NCBI RefSeq assembly: GCF_033807715.1
Contig: NC_084587.1
Span: 13,931,017 to 13,995,016, forward strand
Reading direction: 5' to 3'
Source: Cololabis saira
Taxonomy: Eukaryota; Chordata; Actinopteri; Beloniformes; Belonidae
DNA: 64,000 nucleotides
Below, piece by piece: positions 23,001-35,000 of the stretch (position 1 is its first letter; each line of letters opens with the position of its first letter). The notes beneath the pieces are model-generated. The model worked only from the letters and a program-made list of their open reading frames with translations. It ran no database searches and had not been told where the DNA came from. A program made the translations under genes and the position numbers.

Positions 23001-26000
23001 TCGCCACAACTCTGCACATCTCCCTCTCACACCTGGAGAATAAAGACTACACCATCAGGATGCTCGTAACCGACTACAGCTCTGCGTTCAACACATCCCC
23101 CACAAGCTGTTTTCCCTCGGACTACACCCCATCCTCTGTGACGGGCGGGCCTGAGGGAACAGGACTTCAGCTGGTATCATCACAAACACTGGCACACCGC
23201 AGGGTTGTATCCTCAGTCCCATCGTCTCTACACCCTTTTTACTCCCACAAGGACAACATCATCCCGAAGTTTGAGGACGACCCCGCAGTGGTAGGACGCA
23301 GCACTGGCGAGGACTAAGCAGCCTACAGGAGGGAAGTGGCCACTCTGGTGACATGGTGAGAGGAAAAAAACCTCACCCTCAACACGCATTCAGGGCATTC
23401 ATTGTGGACAGCAAAGGAAGAACTTCATTGTACAGGGAAACTGGTTTCCTTACTTTGCATATGACAATAGACACACTGAAATTAAATGTACTTATATCAA
23501 GTTACAGCACACTAAACTCAACATGAGAGCAACAGGCTGAACCTGCAGGGGAGTTGGAGGATCATGAGCTGTGGCCACGTTGGTGTTTTGGCCACATTCA
23601 GACAGATCACCTGAGAGCTAAATTACTGGGTCCTACCCTCCGTCTGAAATGGTAAAAGCTAATTCAAGAATAGTTTTGTTTAAAAGTGTGTTTTTTTGCT
23701 TTTTTGATATCTCCCAACTTTCAAACGTGAGAACAGATATAATATGATGCTGACTCTCTCATGACTTTTAAATCTAAACTTAAGATCTTCCTTTTTGAAA
23801 AACCCTATGGTTGAGATTCTTTGATTTAGTTCGACTAAACTTGTTACTTGTGCGTACATATTTTACCATCGTTTTTACTCGTGATTCCTTTTATTTGTCA
23901 TCTGTAGCCGTTTCAGTCTTTTTTTTATTCTGTAAAACACTTTGAGTTGCACTTTTGTTTGAAAGGTTTTATATAAATAACTTGAATTAAACTGAACTGT
24001 TTCTACCTGGTGAAATAGTAGGTGACCACGGCTCCAGCGATGGTCATCTGCTGGAAGGCAAGTATGAACTCGCTAATCCAGATGAGTCCGACGGCGTGAT
24101 ACCACACCAGGAACTGTAGAGGCTCCTGTATTTGATATTCCACCAGTTCTGTGGAGTTGCTCTTTACTGCTCTGCCTGTGAGGGGAAAAAGCACGAGTTT
24201 GGGTCCAACGCATCAGTGCGGTTTTACAAGGAAGAATAAGCCTTTAGAAAAAAATAAATACATGAATAAGTGACCCAGAAAAAAAAATACTGCTCAGTAT
24301 TTGCATCGTACATTCAGTTTCTTGTTATCTGATCAGCACCGACAAAGCTGCATGTCTGGAAATTCACTTTTCTTTCTCTGTTTTAATAATACACTCATGA
24401 AATATTTTGCTTTATCTACCCAAGCCTTTTCAAACACATTGTTTTAAGTTTAATTATATTCAAAAATGAATTATCCAATTACAAGGATTTCCCACAAAAG
24501 ACTAGTTTAGGTTTCATTTCTATTTTAAAACAAAGACATCATGCATCATTATGAAATCTTTCCATAAAGCAAAATACACCCAGAAATGGGGAAGATTTAG
24601 GTCATAAAAATGTGATCTTTGGTTTTGCTTGTGCTGGTTTTAAATATAGCTGAAAAACACTGTAGAAAAGGGAAGTGGGAGATCAAAACAGAAGTTGTGG
24701 TTTTTGGGTTTTTTTTAACTGCATTTTCCATATCATGAGGCTGGTGCACGATTCCAAACGCGTGCATTCAGATGCTGCAAACATCAAACTGTAACTTTTC
24801 AGGAATCAGACCACTGTCCAGAGCGTACACGTGTGAAAATACACACCGACATTGACATCCTAGAAATACAAGCCCTCGTCCTAACCTGCGGTCCCAAGGA
24901 AGAGAAGAACAGCGATCCAGTAAACCCAGAAGAGCATGAGGCAGATGAAGGTTCCCAACGGCTGCAGGACCAGCAGGGGGAGATGGATGAAAACTTTCCC
25001 CGCCACGTGGAACAGGGAGATGGTGAGAGCCACACGCTTTCGCATGAAGAACATCAGCAGCAGGAGAATGACCTGAAAGGATAAAAAAGGTTTCAATTTC
25101 TGTCCTAAAAGCCTTCCCTAGGACGGGGTCTTTAAGGCACTTGGAAAAGTATTTCAGAACATTTTCAATAAAGATCCCGAGATGGTATTGCTTGGACGTA
25201 TACCAAATGACATAATTGGAAGAGGGAAAAATATATTTTACAAATATTACTGATTGCAGCTCTTAAATGTATTACAGTTAAATGGTTAAAAGCTGAACCT
25301 CCCATTGAAAAAGTATGGGAAATCTATGGAACAAATAACTTATTCCTTGAAGCTTCAAAAAGTTATATTTATTAACAGATGGAGACCAGCCATGACCGTG
25401 CTAATGCAGTAAAAGACACGCTATTTTTATTCTATGTTATTTTGCCTTTTTTCATTTCACTTCATTTTATTTTGATGATACTGTTTATCTAAATATTTAT
25501 GGCTATGTTTGTGTGTTGTTCTTGTTAATTGTGTAACTTCCACATGTTTAACCTGATGTATATTCTTTAATCCTGTATTAAGTAGATCATAACTGAAAAA
25601 CAGCAGCCTAAATGTGAATCTACATGTAAATGTCTGTATAAGCTTAAAAAATATAAATACAAATTTTGTGAAAAAAAAAGTCTGCCTTAGACTTGTTTGG
25701 CTTGAGAACTTAAAAAACCTGCATTTAATTATCACCACATTTTTTCATAGTAAATTTAAGCCTAATTATATAAAATATAAACTCTTTGTGCACAAAAGCA
25801 TGCTTGCAGACGTACCGTGAAAACGGTTGCACCAATAGAATAAACAAGTAAAGCCTTGACGTTGTCGGAGGCCAAGTCTTCTCCAGATCCAGACGTGGAG
25901 CTCAGGGCTTTCCTGTGGACGGCGTACTGCCACCAGAGGACTCCTGTAGCCGCTGCACAACATCACATATATAAAAAAAATAAGTATAGGCTAACGAACT

Positions 26001-29000
26001 GAAGGCAATCAATGAAATCAATCAGTGTGCTGGCGGTTTGTTTGTGTAATATAGATAATGAGTTACCTAAAGAGCCCACGACGACCAACACTGTGAGGAT
26101 CCACACCAGAACTTTGGAGATGTAACGAATAATGACCATCATGATCAGGGAAAGGACTGATAGAGAGAGAGAGAGAGAGAAAATATTTCTTAATTAACAA
26201 AAATACACTTTTAAGTATACACAAAGTACACTCATCTATACATAAAGTAAACTTGTATAAACTTAAAACTGTTCCAACTTAATCTGTAGAAGTATTAAGT
26301 TCGTATACTTCCCGGTACACTACAGGTACATGTTCTGAACTATACTTGCTATACTTACACTCAAGCATACTTAAAAACAAAGTAAGTAGGTAAGTAAGAA
26401 GTAAAATAATTTTTTATTCTGCTAAATTAGATATAAACACAAATCAATGACTCAACATTATTCTGTGCTGGGATCAAGATATAGTATTATTACTTTGTGG
26501 CAGAAAGAAGTAGAAAGTATACTATAGCATAAGCTGTAGTAATAAAGTATAAGTTCAAGTTGTAGTATTAATGTAATAATAATAATTATAATAATAATAC
26601 TACATTTATAATGCACTTTTCATTAAAATACATTTCAAAGTGCCACAAAAAATAAGATAAAATAAATAATACACCATATACACACTTAAAATCATAAAAA
26701 GGAATCTTTAAGGATCCCTGAGAATTAAGGTTCAAACCATCTTTAGAAAGAAAAGTCTAAGTGCTTTTTAAAAGAAGCGACTGTCTGAGGGATGCCAAGG
26801 CAGCTGGGAAGGAACTCCACAGACGCGGTGCTGCAGCAGAATGCCTGATCTCCCACAGTGGTTTGGTTTTTGAGGTAAAGGAAGTTCTGGTATGAAGAGC
26901 GTGTGGACCGGGTTGACGTTTGCCGACTGAGGGGAACTGTTAAGCACGGTGGGCCAGTTCCATGGATGCACTGGTACGTGACGAGTGCGACCTTGTACTT
27001 TAGTCTTGAAGTGATGGGGAGCCAGTGTAACGTGCTGAGTATTGGGGGGATGTGTTCATGCTTTCTATCCATGCAGCACTATTTTGAATGAGTGGAAGTT
27101 TGTTTATGATTTTTCTTGCAATTCTGATAAGGAGGGCATTTAAAAAAAATGTTTTTAGATAGTTTTATTGATCCTGAGGGAAATTCAAGTCTCTGCTTTT
27201 AACCCATCACTAGTCGGACTATGAGCAGTGGGCTGCCTAACCCTGGGCGCCAGAATTAGGGGCCTAGCTCAGGGACCCAAAGTGGTTCACCTCAGTTGCC
27301 ATCGTGGGAGATTGAGCCTGGGTTCTCCAGACCAAAGCCCACCTCGGTAACTGCAAGGCCCCAGCCTGGAAGAGACAAAAGTGTGGATGAGCTACTCTGC
27401 ATCAGATGCAGTGAGGAGGGAGTCTGGAAATGTTCTTGAGGTGAAATAATCTGCATTTTGACAGATGTTTGATGTGGTTTTCAAAGGTTAGGTGAGGGTC
27501 TAGTTCAGGGGTCGGCAACCCGCGGCTCCAGAGCCGCATGCGGCTCTTTAGCGCCGCCCTAGTGGCTCCTGGAGCTTTTTCAAAAATGTTTGACCTTTTT
27601 TTCTTCTTTTTTTTCCTTTTTCCTCTTTTTTTTCTTTTTCTCTTCTTTTTTCCTTTCCTTTTACTTTGACTTTTTTTCTCGAAATTCTGACTTTTTTCTC
27701 AACATTCCGACTTTTTTCTTAACATTTCGACTTTTTTCTCAAAATTTTGACTTTTTTCTCAACATTGACGTTTTTCTTGACATTTCGACTTTTTTCTCAA
27801 CACTTTTTTCACGAAATTTTGACTATTTCCTCGAGATTTCGACTTTTTTCTCAACATTTCAACTTTTTTCTCAAGATTTTGACATTTTTCGCAACATTTC
27901 GACTATTTTCACGAAATTTTGACTATTTCCTCGACATTTCGACTTTTTTCTCAACATTTCGACTTTTTTCTCAACATTTTGACTTTTTTCTCGACATTTC
28001 GACTTTTTTCTTGAAGTGCATAATGAAAACAAAAATCTTCCCCCAGTTATAACTAATATAGATACATGCAGCATGTGTTGTCTTCATTCTAAGGCTTATA
28101 CAAGACTTTTCATTTTTTGCGGCTCCAGACATATTTGTTTTTTGTGTTTTTGGTCCAATATGGCTCTTTCAACATTTTGGGTTGCCGACCCCTGGTCTAG
28201 TTTCACACCAAGGTTGATAACAACAGATGACAGGGGGGGATTGTGTTCAGAGATATTGTATGGCTGTGTATGGCTTCGGTTTAAGAGCAATTTTGTTGAA
28301 AGAAATTATGACTCGTCCACGCCTTTATCTCCTCCAGGCAGGTGGTCAGTATTGAGAGATGTGATGATGATGAAGATGATAGAGATGATGGAGTTGATAA
28401 CGATGACAGAGCAGTGGAGAAGGTTTGGTGGGTCCTGATGTACAACTGAGTGTCATCGGCATAACAGTGAAATGAAATTACAATCTGGTTGATAATACGA
28501 CCAAGGAGGAGCACGTATATGATGAATAGCAGAGGGCCAAGGACAGAACCTTGAGGGACACCACAGGTGACAGGGAGTGTCTGAGAGCTTGCAGCTCCCA
28601 AATGTGACTAAGTGGGTCCTCCCAGAGGGGTAGAATGTAAACCAGTTCAGAGCAGTGTTTGAAAGTCCAGTTTTATTACGGAGGCATTTGAGGGCAACAA
28701 CATCATCAACCGTATCAAAAGCAGCTGTAAAGTCGAGGAGGATAGGAAGCGATGGAGAGCCGGCATCAGCTGCCATAAGGAGGTCGTTAGTGACGCAGAC
28801 CAGAGCTGTTTCAGTGCTGTGTGAAGAGTGGAAACCTGATTGAAACTTTTCATATATGCCATGTATGAAGACGATCCTGAAGCTGAGCAGCAACAACATT
28901 TTCCAGTACTTTCAAAATAAAAGGGAGGTTGGAGATTTGCCTTTAGTTGGCTAGGATTTCTGGGTCAAAGGAGGGTTTTTTTAAGTGGTTTTAAGGCAGC

Positions 29001-32000
29001 CTCTTTGAGTGTGGATGGAACATGGCCAGATGCAGGAAGGTTTATCATTGTAGTGATAAGAGAACTTATGGCAGAGAGGTTTGATTTAATCACTGTTATG
29101 GGAAGGGGGTCCAGGAGGCAGGTGGGCAATGTTCCCTCTAAGCTGCGCGCGTGCGCAATCGCGCACTGCCCGCATATTCTCAGCGCACAAGAAAGTCTAT
29201 CCAGCGCAGTGCTTTAAGTGGGCCGGTACGCGCCGGTACGGAGTACCCCCCACTTCTCAATATTAGCCTCTGGCGTACTGGGATTTCTCATGAGCTCAGT
29301 TCTCTGTTCTCTCCTTGCGATTTGGCTACAGTGGCGTCGCAACGCGACTGCCCCTCGTGAGACGTTCACTCGCAAAGCCTGATTTATGGTTCCGCGCTAA
29401 ATCGACGCAAGGCCTACGCCGTAGGGTACGCGGCAACGCGCAACGCACATTCGCGTCGCCGCGTACCCCACGGCGTAGGCTCTGTGTTGGTGTAACGCGG
29501 AACCATAAATCAGTTTACGGAGGTCCCGCGAGTCGAGAGGAGGAGAAGTATTCAAAGATTTGGGGAATACAAGGAGCTGTGGGGATCCCGGACACGAGAA
29601 AGTCTGAAGCCTCTGCTAAAAGCTATCCATACCATTGCTGTGTCTACCAGCAGTACTGGAGTTGATGGGGGATGAGGGGAGATGGCACCCCCCCCCCCCC
29701 CCCCCCCCCCCCCGAAATAAAAACGGTCCAAATCATCCCCCCCTGAAATAAAAACGGTTTAAATCATCCCCCCCTGAAATAAAAACGGTCCAAATCATCC
29801 CCCCTGAAATAAAAATGGTTTAAATCATCCCCCCCTGAAATAAAAACGGTCCAAATCCTCCCCCCTGAAATAAAAACGGTTTAAATCATCCCCCCCCTGA
29901 AATAAAAACGGTCCAAATCACCCCCCTGTAAAACTACCATCCCTCCTTTCCATCCCTTATGTCATTTCATCAATGAATGTGGTTTTACTGCTATTTCAAC
30001 ATTTAGACTCATCACCAGAAAAATAACACCAGAAAAATAACTTATTTGACAATTTTCACCTGTTTCAAGTAAATTTTCACTTGAAATAAGAAGAAAAATC
30101 TGCCAGTGGGACAAGATTTATCTTCTTATTACAAGCAAAAAAATCTTGTTCCACTGGCAGATTTTTCTACTTATTTCAAGTGAAAATTGACTTGAAACAA
30201 GTGAAAATGGTCAATTAAAACAAAATTTTGTCAACATTTCAACTTTTTTCATAAAATTTTTGACTTTTTTTTCCTCAAAATCTCAACTTTTCTCTGGACA
30301 TTTTGACTTTTTTTCTCTAAATTTTGACTTTTTTCTCAAAACTTTTTTTCTCAACATTTCGATTTTTTTTCTCAAAATTTCGAGAAAAAAGTCGAAATTT
30401 TCACCTGTTTCAAGTAGATTTTCACTTAAAATAAGTAGAAAAATCTGCCAGTGGAACAAGACTGTTTTGCTTGTAATGAGAAGATAAATCTTGTCCCAAT
30501 GGCAGATTTTTCTACTTATTTCAAGTGAAAATTTACTTGAAACAGGTGAAAATTGTTGTTTTTTCCAGTGACGAGTCTTGTTTTACAGTTTTTCTCTATT
30601 GCCAAAACACAAAACCCAGTACTCTAAACCAAATGACCAGTTGCCTAAACACATTTAGTAAAACTACCCCCCTTTTGCAACAACCACAAACACAATTCAC
30701 CTGTAGACACTGTTCACAAAACCCATCCCCTTTTTCTCAAAACTCTAAACACATTTTACCATGCTAAAACACATTTTGCATATAACTCTGCTCCAATATG
30801 CATTGCGAAGCTCATGTGATGCAAAATGCTACCCACAATCAGCAAAACTTGAACACAATGAACATACCTGGTTTCAATCAGTAAACACAACTACTCATAA
30901 TTGAAAACACCTATTGCAAATGATGTGACCACACCTATATAAGTCAGTGCAGTTAGCTGAAGGCTCAAAAACAAAAATGGATGATCAAGACAGAAGAAGA
31001 GGAGTTCGTGTCAGAGGAGGGAGAGGAGCAGGTCGAGGAGGGAGAGGAGCAGTTCAAGGAGGGAGAGGAGCGGGCCGAGGAGTGGGCCAAAGAGGACAAG
31101 AAGCAGTCCAAAGAGGAGCAGGCCAAGGAGGGAGAGGAGAAGGATGTGTGTCTGCCACCCTACTCTCCGTTCCTAAACCCAATAGAGGAGTTCTTCTCAT
31201 CATGGCGGTGGAAGGTCTATGACCGCCAACCTTACACCAGAGAGAACCTTCTCTGGGCTATGGACCTGGCCTGTGATGATGTGGCTGTGGAGGCGTTCCA
31301 AGGCTGGGTGCGGCATGCCAGGGCATTCTTCCCACGTTGTTTGGCTATGGACAATATTGCCTGTGACGTTGATGAGGTCCTGTGGCCCGACCCAGCCCGA
31401 CGTGATGCCGCCCCATGATTTCGGTGTCAACATACAACATACTGTGTCAATTTTCAAACGTACTGTAATAAAAGAAATCGCACCCTGAACATTGTGTTCT
31501 CAATTGTTACTTTACTGTATCTATTGTGTGTAATGGATCCTCTATGGAGTTTACAGTACTCATTTTTGCATTGAGTTGTGATATTACTGCATTTTCTGCA
31601 TTATGTAACTATTCCCATGAAATGCACAAATCTATAGTTAATGCCCAAAACATATTTGAGAATAAATAAGGGTTGCTCAAATGCATCCTGGCAGTTGTGA
31701 AACTGTAAAAAGAACAGTCTCACAGTGTGAAAATTGTGTTTTCAATTTTTTTGGTAATGTGGTTAATGATGCTCAGTAGTGTTTACATTTCTGCAAGCCT
31801 TGAGTGGTATTTTGGTGTCAGAGTTTGCTTTTGAGCATATGAGCAACTGTTTTGGTGTGATGGGTTTGCTTTTGAGCATGTGAGCATCTGTTTTGGTGTG
31901 ATGGGTTGGTTTTTGAGCATGTGAGCATCTGTTTTGGTGTGATGGGTTGGTTTTGAAAAGAAACTGTGAGGTTTAGTGTACGTAGCTTTAGAAAAGTGTT

Positions 32001-35000
32001 TTGTGTTTAGAGTTTTGTGAAAAGTGAGGGCAGTATCGTGAAATGTGTTTAAGCAATAGAGAAAAACTGTAAGTGTAATGAGATACTTAAAAATAAAGCG
32101 TGCATATGTGATGTTGCTCACAGTCGTCCTCAGTTTGCTCAGGGAGCTTGTGTGTGTGCCCAGATACATGAAAAATTAGAGGGAACATTGCAGGTGGGTG
32201 GTTTCATTTCCCTGATAATGGCTTCTGTTTCATTCTGTGAGACCCCAGAGAACAGGTGAAGGGGGTGAAGGGCTGTAGACTGTGAGCAAGATGACAGTGG
32301 AACAGAGGCTGAATAACTGGACTGGTGGGAGTGAATAGTGTCAATCTTACGGAAGAGTATTAGGGCCATGCAAGGGAAAAAATATTTGAGGAGGGGAAGA
32401 TTTTTTTATTGTGCACTTCAAGAGAAAAGTCGAAATGTTGAGAAAAGGTCGAAATTTTGACTTTTTCCTTGAAATTGTACTTCAACATTAATCTCGACAT
32501 TTTGACTTTTTTCCCGAAATTTTGACTTTTTTCTCGCTATTGTATTTCAACATTAATCTCGACATTTCGACTTTTTTCTCAACATTTTGACTTTTTTCTC
32601 GAAATTTTGAATTTTTTCTTGAAATTGTATTTCAACATTAATCTCAACATTTTGACTTTTTCTCGAAATTGTACTTCAACATTATTCTCAACATTTCGAC
32701 ATTTTTCTCAACATTTCGACTTTCTTCTCGAAGTACATAATGAAAAAAAAATCTTCCTCCTCTAAAATATTATTTTAATTTTTCTCCTGCCTGGCCCGTA
32801 TACTCTTCCGTACAATCTTGGCCTTGAAGAAGGTGAGAAATGTGTTGCACTTCATGTCACCCCTAAGTTTTCTGAGTGTGTTTGAGGCTGAGGTTAAGGA
32901 GATGGTTTATACTTAAGTCTTAGACTTTTCTTTATACATTTCAGTATAAGGCAAGTATTGAATAAACCACTTTTTGGTAAGGGGAATGGGATTTTGAGTT
33001 ATGAAAAAGATGAGCGGTATCAAATAAAATGTATGTTTTAAATTCTTAACTGAACTGCTCCTCGTGAGTATCAAATCTCTTCTAACATCCAACGTTTTTA
33101 AATGTGGAATATTCCCTTTATTCTGCGCTGTTTTGGCGCCTGCCTTCCTGACAGCACGATCTGCCACCCGAAATACTGACGCGGTGTTAATTGCGGTGCA
33201 GTGCCAAAACAGACCGGGTGCATAAGTTCAGCAGAGCAGAGCGGGTAGTTGCTTCTGTGGCACTTCTGAACTACTCAGCGGTGACTGGGATAGCTGCGAG
33301 CCCCAGCAACTGCTGCAGCGCAGCTCAACGTCTGGTGCGACTTGGCTGTCATATTATTAAAACATGAAAAGGTACACGACAAAAAGATCTCACATCCATA
33401 AATGAAAAGCCTGCTTTGCTTTGATTGATAACTTGAAAATCAAGGGACCCAAACCGGAGAGATCAAATATTTGAGATGAGGATATCTAAACTGATATGGG
33501 ATTAGTTCTGTCTTAGAGCTTAGAGATGACCTTAACTGACTCCCTGTGGGCTTCACTTCTGTAGATATGCTGTCTGTAACCACTCGGACATTTCCTGTTT
33601 CTTTTTTTTTCTTAATGACAGAAATAACCTCCCTCCCGAGAGTTTCCTTCCTACTGAACTGTCATACACAATCAGGGCTGTTCAACGATGCACCAGGAAG
33701 GAAAGAAAAACAAACAAAACAAAAAGAAACAGTGTGTTTTCACTGAATAAAAACAAACCAGTGCCACCTAGAAACATCCACAGGTATCTTGTAGGTTTGA
33801 CGCAACAAAGACTTTTACCTAAAGCCAGCAAACAGAGACCCATGATGATCTCCTTGCTGGTCATCACTCCAGAGATGACCCGCCGCAGCACAGCGTTGTC
33901 ACTGACAAACGTGACGAAGGCCTCGGCGAATTGGGCATAGCAGCCGATATCCACCGGGACGCAGCGGTTGAACAACGGCACAGGCTTACTGCAAAAAGAG
34001 AGAAAGGGAAGAACTCTGGTTTGTTTTAAATACATTATCTTTCAAGCGTAATGGACTATAGTCCATTACGCTAGTCCATTAAAAATTGATTTTATTGTTG
34101 TTGCACCAGTTAAGCCTCTTGGCCAGGTCTCCCTCGTAAAAGAGATTCAGTCTCAAGGGATTTTCCTGGTAAAATAAAGGTTAAATAAAAATAAAATAAA
34201 ATAAATAGTAGAACATGAACATGTAACTGTTTGGTCCTGGGATGTGTAGAAGTAGGGCTGCAACTAATGACTATTCTGACTATTGAAAAGATTAACTGAC
34301 CAATCAGTTTGTGAATGTCATAGTTATTAAATGGCTCTTAATTAACTCTCTGCTTTTAAATTTTGCACAAGATTATTTAAATGATGTGGTCATTTAAAAA
34401 ATAAAAGACAAGATAGATGAACACTTCAAAAATGTCTCTTTTAATTAACTTTGCTGCCAGTCACTGTGGGGTTTCATCTGCCACTACCATTGTCAAATAA
34501 TTTATAATTTGTCAAACTTACTTCCCTGATTTGTTTTGTACATTATACATGGCTTTTATAATAAAGAAGAAAAAAATTAAAAAATCTGCCACTACCTTAT
34601 TGTTTACGTTGCGCTGTTCTCTGTTGCGCATGTGCAACTCTCACCAGCGATAAGATGGAGGGAAGATGCCTCACTCTGTTGCAAAACCCGTGTGGTGACG
34701 TTAGCGGCTGAACTTTACTGTGTATTTGCAATTCTCAGCAGAGATAAGAAGGAAGACGATGGCTCTCTCTGATTTTTCTTTTGTGGACAATTGTCGACAA
34801 TTAAATTCGATGGCGACCATTATTATTATCGACTTACGTCGACAATGTCGACTAATCATTGCAACCCTATGTAGAAGTAGGCAAAACTACAGAGCATATG
34901 TGTGCCAAGTTTTATTTTCTTTAGCAATTACTGAAAAAGAAATGTAAAACATAAAGTAAAATAAAAAAATATGATTAGAGCCGTACCTAAGTAGCAGTTA

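Larger units (their letters stand above)
29127..32190. mobile_element. hAT transposon (3064 bp) hosting several nested elements
   Basis: Left end CAATGTTCCCTCTAAGCTGC, right end TTAGAGGGAACATTG, target duplication CAGGTGGG at 29119-29126 and 32191-32198. No hAT transposase is left. Inside lie a palindromic MITE (29379-29513), a poly(C) tract with a 33-bp array, a hairpin MITE (30005-30577) and a Tc1/IS630-like element (30586-32069). Confidence 0.9.
26575..32910 (-). mobile_element. L2/CR1-type LINE, minus strand, split by nested insertions
   Basis: Pieces in order on the minus strand: 32910-32813 and 32348-32199 (upstream [19 protein letters not shown]), 29126-28203 ([27 protein letters not shown] motif [14 protein letters not shown] motif B, YADDTQLY motif C), then 27505-26575 ([20 protein letters not shown] and the 3' UTR). 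The interruptions are MITE 32349-32811, hAT 29127-32190, MITE 27506-28194 and a short unrelated piece near 27130-27370. Frameshifts show it is dead. It fills slc44a1 intron 6 in the gene's own orientation. Confidence 0.8.

Noticed and set aside
24799..25084. Open frames on + opposite slc44a1 exon 9
   Set aside because: Shadows of the real minus-strand exon, which has the conserved RKRVAL and HVAGKVFIH motifs.
27590..28052. Long Phe/Ser/Asp-rich open frames ([10 protein letters not shown] type)
   Set aside because: They are translations of the GACTTTTTTCTC minisatellite in several frames; any frame stays open in such an array.
28281..28899. Possible endogenous retrovirus pol from RT-like motifs
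   Set aside because: [14 protein letters not shown] and the C-terminal LHWLP motifs are of L2/CR1 LINE type; no LTRs, gag, protease or integrase features are present.
29715..29935. Spaced repeats that look like a CRISPR array
   Set aside because: Units are contiguous and nearly identical with no unique spacers, in a vertebrate genome and inside a hAT transposon; it is an ordinary minisatellite.
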